Below are positions 61,935 to 64,000 of a DNA stretch of 64,000 nucleotides, one piece after another (the stretch's first letter is position 1; every line of letters begins with the position of its first letter). The DNA lies in NCBI GenBank assembly GCA_963966185.1, contig CAWZYM010000305.1, positions 200,001-264,000 on the forward strand, given 5' to 3'. The translations under genes and the position numbers were made by a program. This stretch comes from Rhabditoides inermis (taxonomy: Eukaryota; Nematoda; Chromadorea; Rhabditida; Rhabditidae). The notes beneath the pieces were generated by a model. The model did no database searches. It was not told the DNA's origin and worked only from the letters and a program-made list of their open reading frames with translations.

Positions 61935-63851
61935 AACGTAGCATTCCACTGAAACGTAGTACACGAGTATCAATGATTTGCATATCCCGTCGCTCAACTT
62001 TCGTGAACTAGTACTTGCATGTGTAATGTGTTTATTTGTAAATCTGACTGTCTGTATAAAAATGTTGGAGAGCATGATGACGCAATATTCGCCCAATCTC
62101 TCACGCACCGCATTTTTCGGTGACTCTCTGACTCTGTGTGTGTGGGTGTAGCGGTTCGGGTACCCTTTCTGACCTGACACGACTCATTCTCTCTTCTTCC
62201 TCCTCCTCCTCCCCCCTCTCTCTCCCCTCTCCCCCTGTGTCATGATCTTCCCTTCATCGTCGTCAGAAAGTAATTTTACCCGTTTCTGACCCACCCCCTC
62301 CCTTATCTCGTCATGCTGACGAACTCTCGCATTCCACTCACCCCCCGAAGAATGTGTATAGACAGAGAGACTGATATCATGCTTGTGCTATCTCTCTCTC
62401 TTTCTTTCTCTCTCTCTCTCTCTCTCTCTCTCCCTTCTTTCAACCCCTTTGGTTCACGTCACAAAGGCGAGTGGAATTTGACGAATGTGTGTGACATGGG
62501 GGGATAAGCCCTATCTCTCACCGGATGTTGTGATCTGTTTTCATATACTTTGACACCTGACACAAATAAACGCGGGCTAATTCCTCGAACTAGCGCTAAG
62601 AATACACTGGAATGCGCCGGAAATACCTGCTATTTGAGAAGGGTGGCGTCAAAGACAGAGGAGAGAAGGGAGAAGGGGGAGGAAGAGCAGGGGAGAGAAG
62701 CCGCGTGGGTACGGAGCATAATGAGAATAGCGGCTGTAACTTCCGACACCGGACACCGCTTCGAAAAGTGTTCTAGCTGACCTGCCGTTTAGAAGATTCG
62801 AGAACATGTACACAAGAACAACTAAACAGCGGAACTTTATTACTTTATATTCTACTTGGTTCGAGTACTTACTCAAAACCCCATCATATTTCACAATAAC
62901 ATCTCTATTTAGAATGTGTTTCGTATGTCCGAGTATAGATTATACGGTGTGAACGCTTACTCTCGATAGAGGAATAATTGAGACCTAGTGAGTAGTGCCT
63001 AGTGAGTACAGCAGACGTCACAACACAGTCCTAGCAAACGAGCATGTCTGCGTCTCCCACGCATCTCTATCATCAAAATTCGCACTCTTTTTCAACATTC
63101 GCACTCTTTTTCACCACTCACATATCCGCTCTTCTCTAATAATACAAGGACAACGTGTTTACCCGTGCGTAGGACGCGTCTAGTGACGCCCGAACCCACT
63201 CATTGCCTCTCTCTCTCACTCTCACTCACTCACTCACTCACTCCACTCTCACTGCCATGGCTGATCATCTTTCACAATCACTACTGTTTACCGCCTGAGG
63301 CGATTCCCGGAACACTACAACTAGGAAGAGAAAAGGCGAGAAGAGGGAAGAAGAAACCATTTCTCATCACGTCAGTGATTGGAAATTGATGTGAATAGTT
63401 TGCAGAGACTCTGTAAAAAAGCCACTTGAGAAATCACACTACATAGATGTCGGGCTGAGTTTGTTGTTTGTGTAGTGATGCAATTCGTGTGAGTCAGATG
63501 AAAGAACACAGAATAGCTATAGCTAGCCAGGGGGAGGCTGCGTGGGTGAGAGCGGACTCTCGCTGGTCTTTTCACAACGATCTTTGAGGGCATAGAGGAG
63601 CACACTCCACACCTACGCACAGGGTGTGTTTCGAAATGGAGGGATGCTTGATGGTCCACTATCTGTTCGCAGACCCGCGCAGAGGGTTGAATCACTCTCA
63701 CTACAACCTCCCATTCAGCTCTGCACTTTCTGCAAACTCTAGCAGACACTCTTGAGACTAGTGACGTAGGATGGGCGGCTTTTTCTCGGAATCATGCGTG
63801 AAATGGATAGCTTTTTTTGCAGCTCCTGCAGTTTATCCTCTCTGACCGCAC

Positions 63852-63894
<43 letters not shown>

Positions 63895-64000
63895 GCTAGG
63901 GGGTGAGGAGGTATGAATGAATTCGCGTCACGAATGTGCGTCACAGGTCACCGAGAATACGCAATTGTCTTGCAGAGGACAGCGGTTTCCGGCGGAAAGA
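61935..64000. other. Terminal region without supported gene
   Basis: It contains CT arrays (62391-62432), a GA array (63854-63892), CACT tetramers (63215-63245) and several short frames with no recognisable protein signature. It is probably intergenic, or part of a gene that continues beyond the window. Confidence 0.45.

Overview
This is a gene-dense animal genome segment, almost certainly from a nematode. The clearest marker is a complete cuticle collagen (44115-45787, minus) with the Nem_col_N transmembrane head, an RxxR-type cleavage site and interrupted Gly-X-Y blocks. Other supporting traits are small introns (mostly 45-100 nt) ending in TTTCAG-like acceptors, acceptor-like sites right before several start codons (consistent with trans-splicing), and same-strand gene pairs with short spacers. 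I cannot name the species. Exon models were built by hand from splice sites, reading frame and family knowledge. Where I say phases close, I checked that the exons join in frame.

Layout. 1-4445: no convincing gene, one LINE 3' fragment and many repeats. 4446-18540 (all minus strand): Rabin8/GRAB-type Rab GEF (with a 3.5 kb first intron), PTPMT1-type mitochondrial phosphatase, a VPS4/katanin-type AAA ATPase, and two tandem paralogues of an unrecognised helical protein. 19359-23429 (plus): a large secreted Cys-rich, Ser/Thr/Pro-rich protein with acidic SG sites, followed by a long inverted-repeat element. 24856-25267: a 73-residue protein. 25542-29707 and 31404-36975 (minus): two tandem Cys-loop ligand-gated ion channels. 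38396-39621 (plus): a six-exon gene whose product looks like a retrotransposon Gag capsid, with no pol nearby. 40544-43864 (plus): an SLC6 sodium-coupled transporter. 44115-45787: the collagen. 46696-50273 (minus): ZCCHC4-type rRNA m6A methyltransferase, carrying a whole membrane-protein gene on the opposite strand inside one intron (48221-49105). 50534-51315 (minus): succinate dehydrogenase subunit D. 51712-54144 (plus): ILKAP-type PP2C phosphatase with a defective LINE in intron 1. 54145-56761: repeats, including a tRNA-derived SINE, a foldback element and a 40-50 bp tandem repeat. 56762-61934 (plus): an ammonium transporter. 61935-64000: nothing convincing.

The genes do not form one pathway; this is a mixture of housekeeping, neuronal/membrane and cuticle genes. 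Tight same-strand pairs that could be operonic are the two unknown paralogues (about 135 nt apart) and SDHD followed by ZCCHC4 (261 nt). SDHD and ILKAP are divergent across about 400 nt.

The most unusual features are the intron-containing Gag-like gene, the large foldback elements, the nested gene, two in-frame GC-AG introns, and the abundance of (CT)n/(GA)n arrays inside introns.
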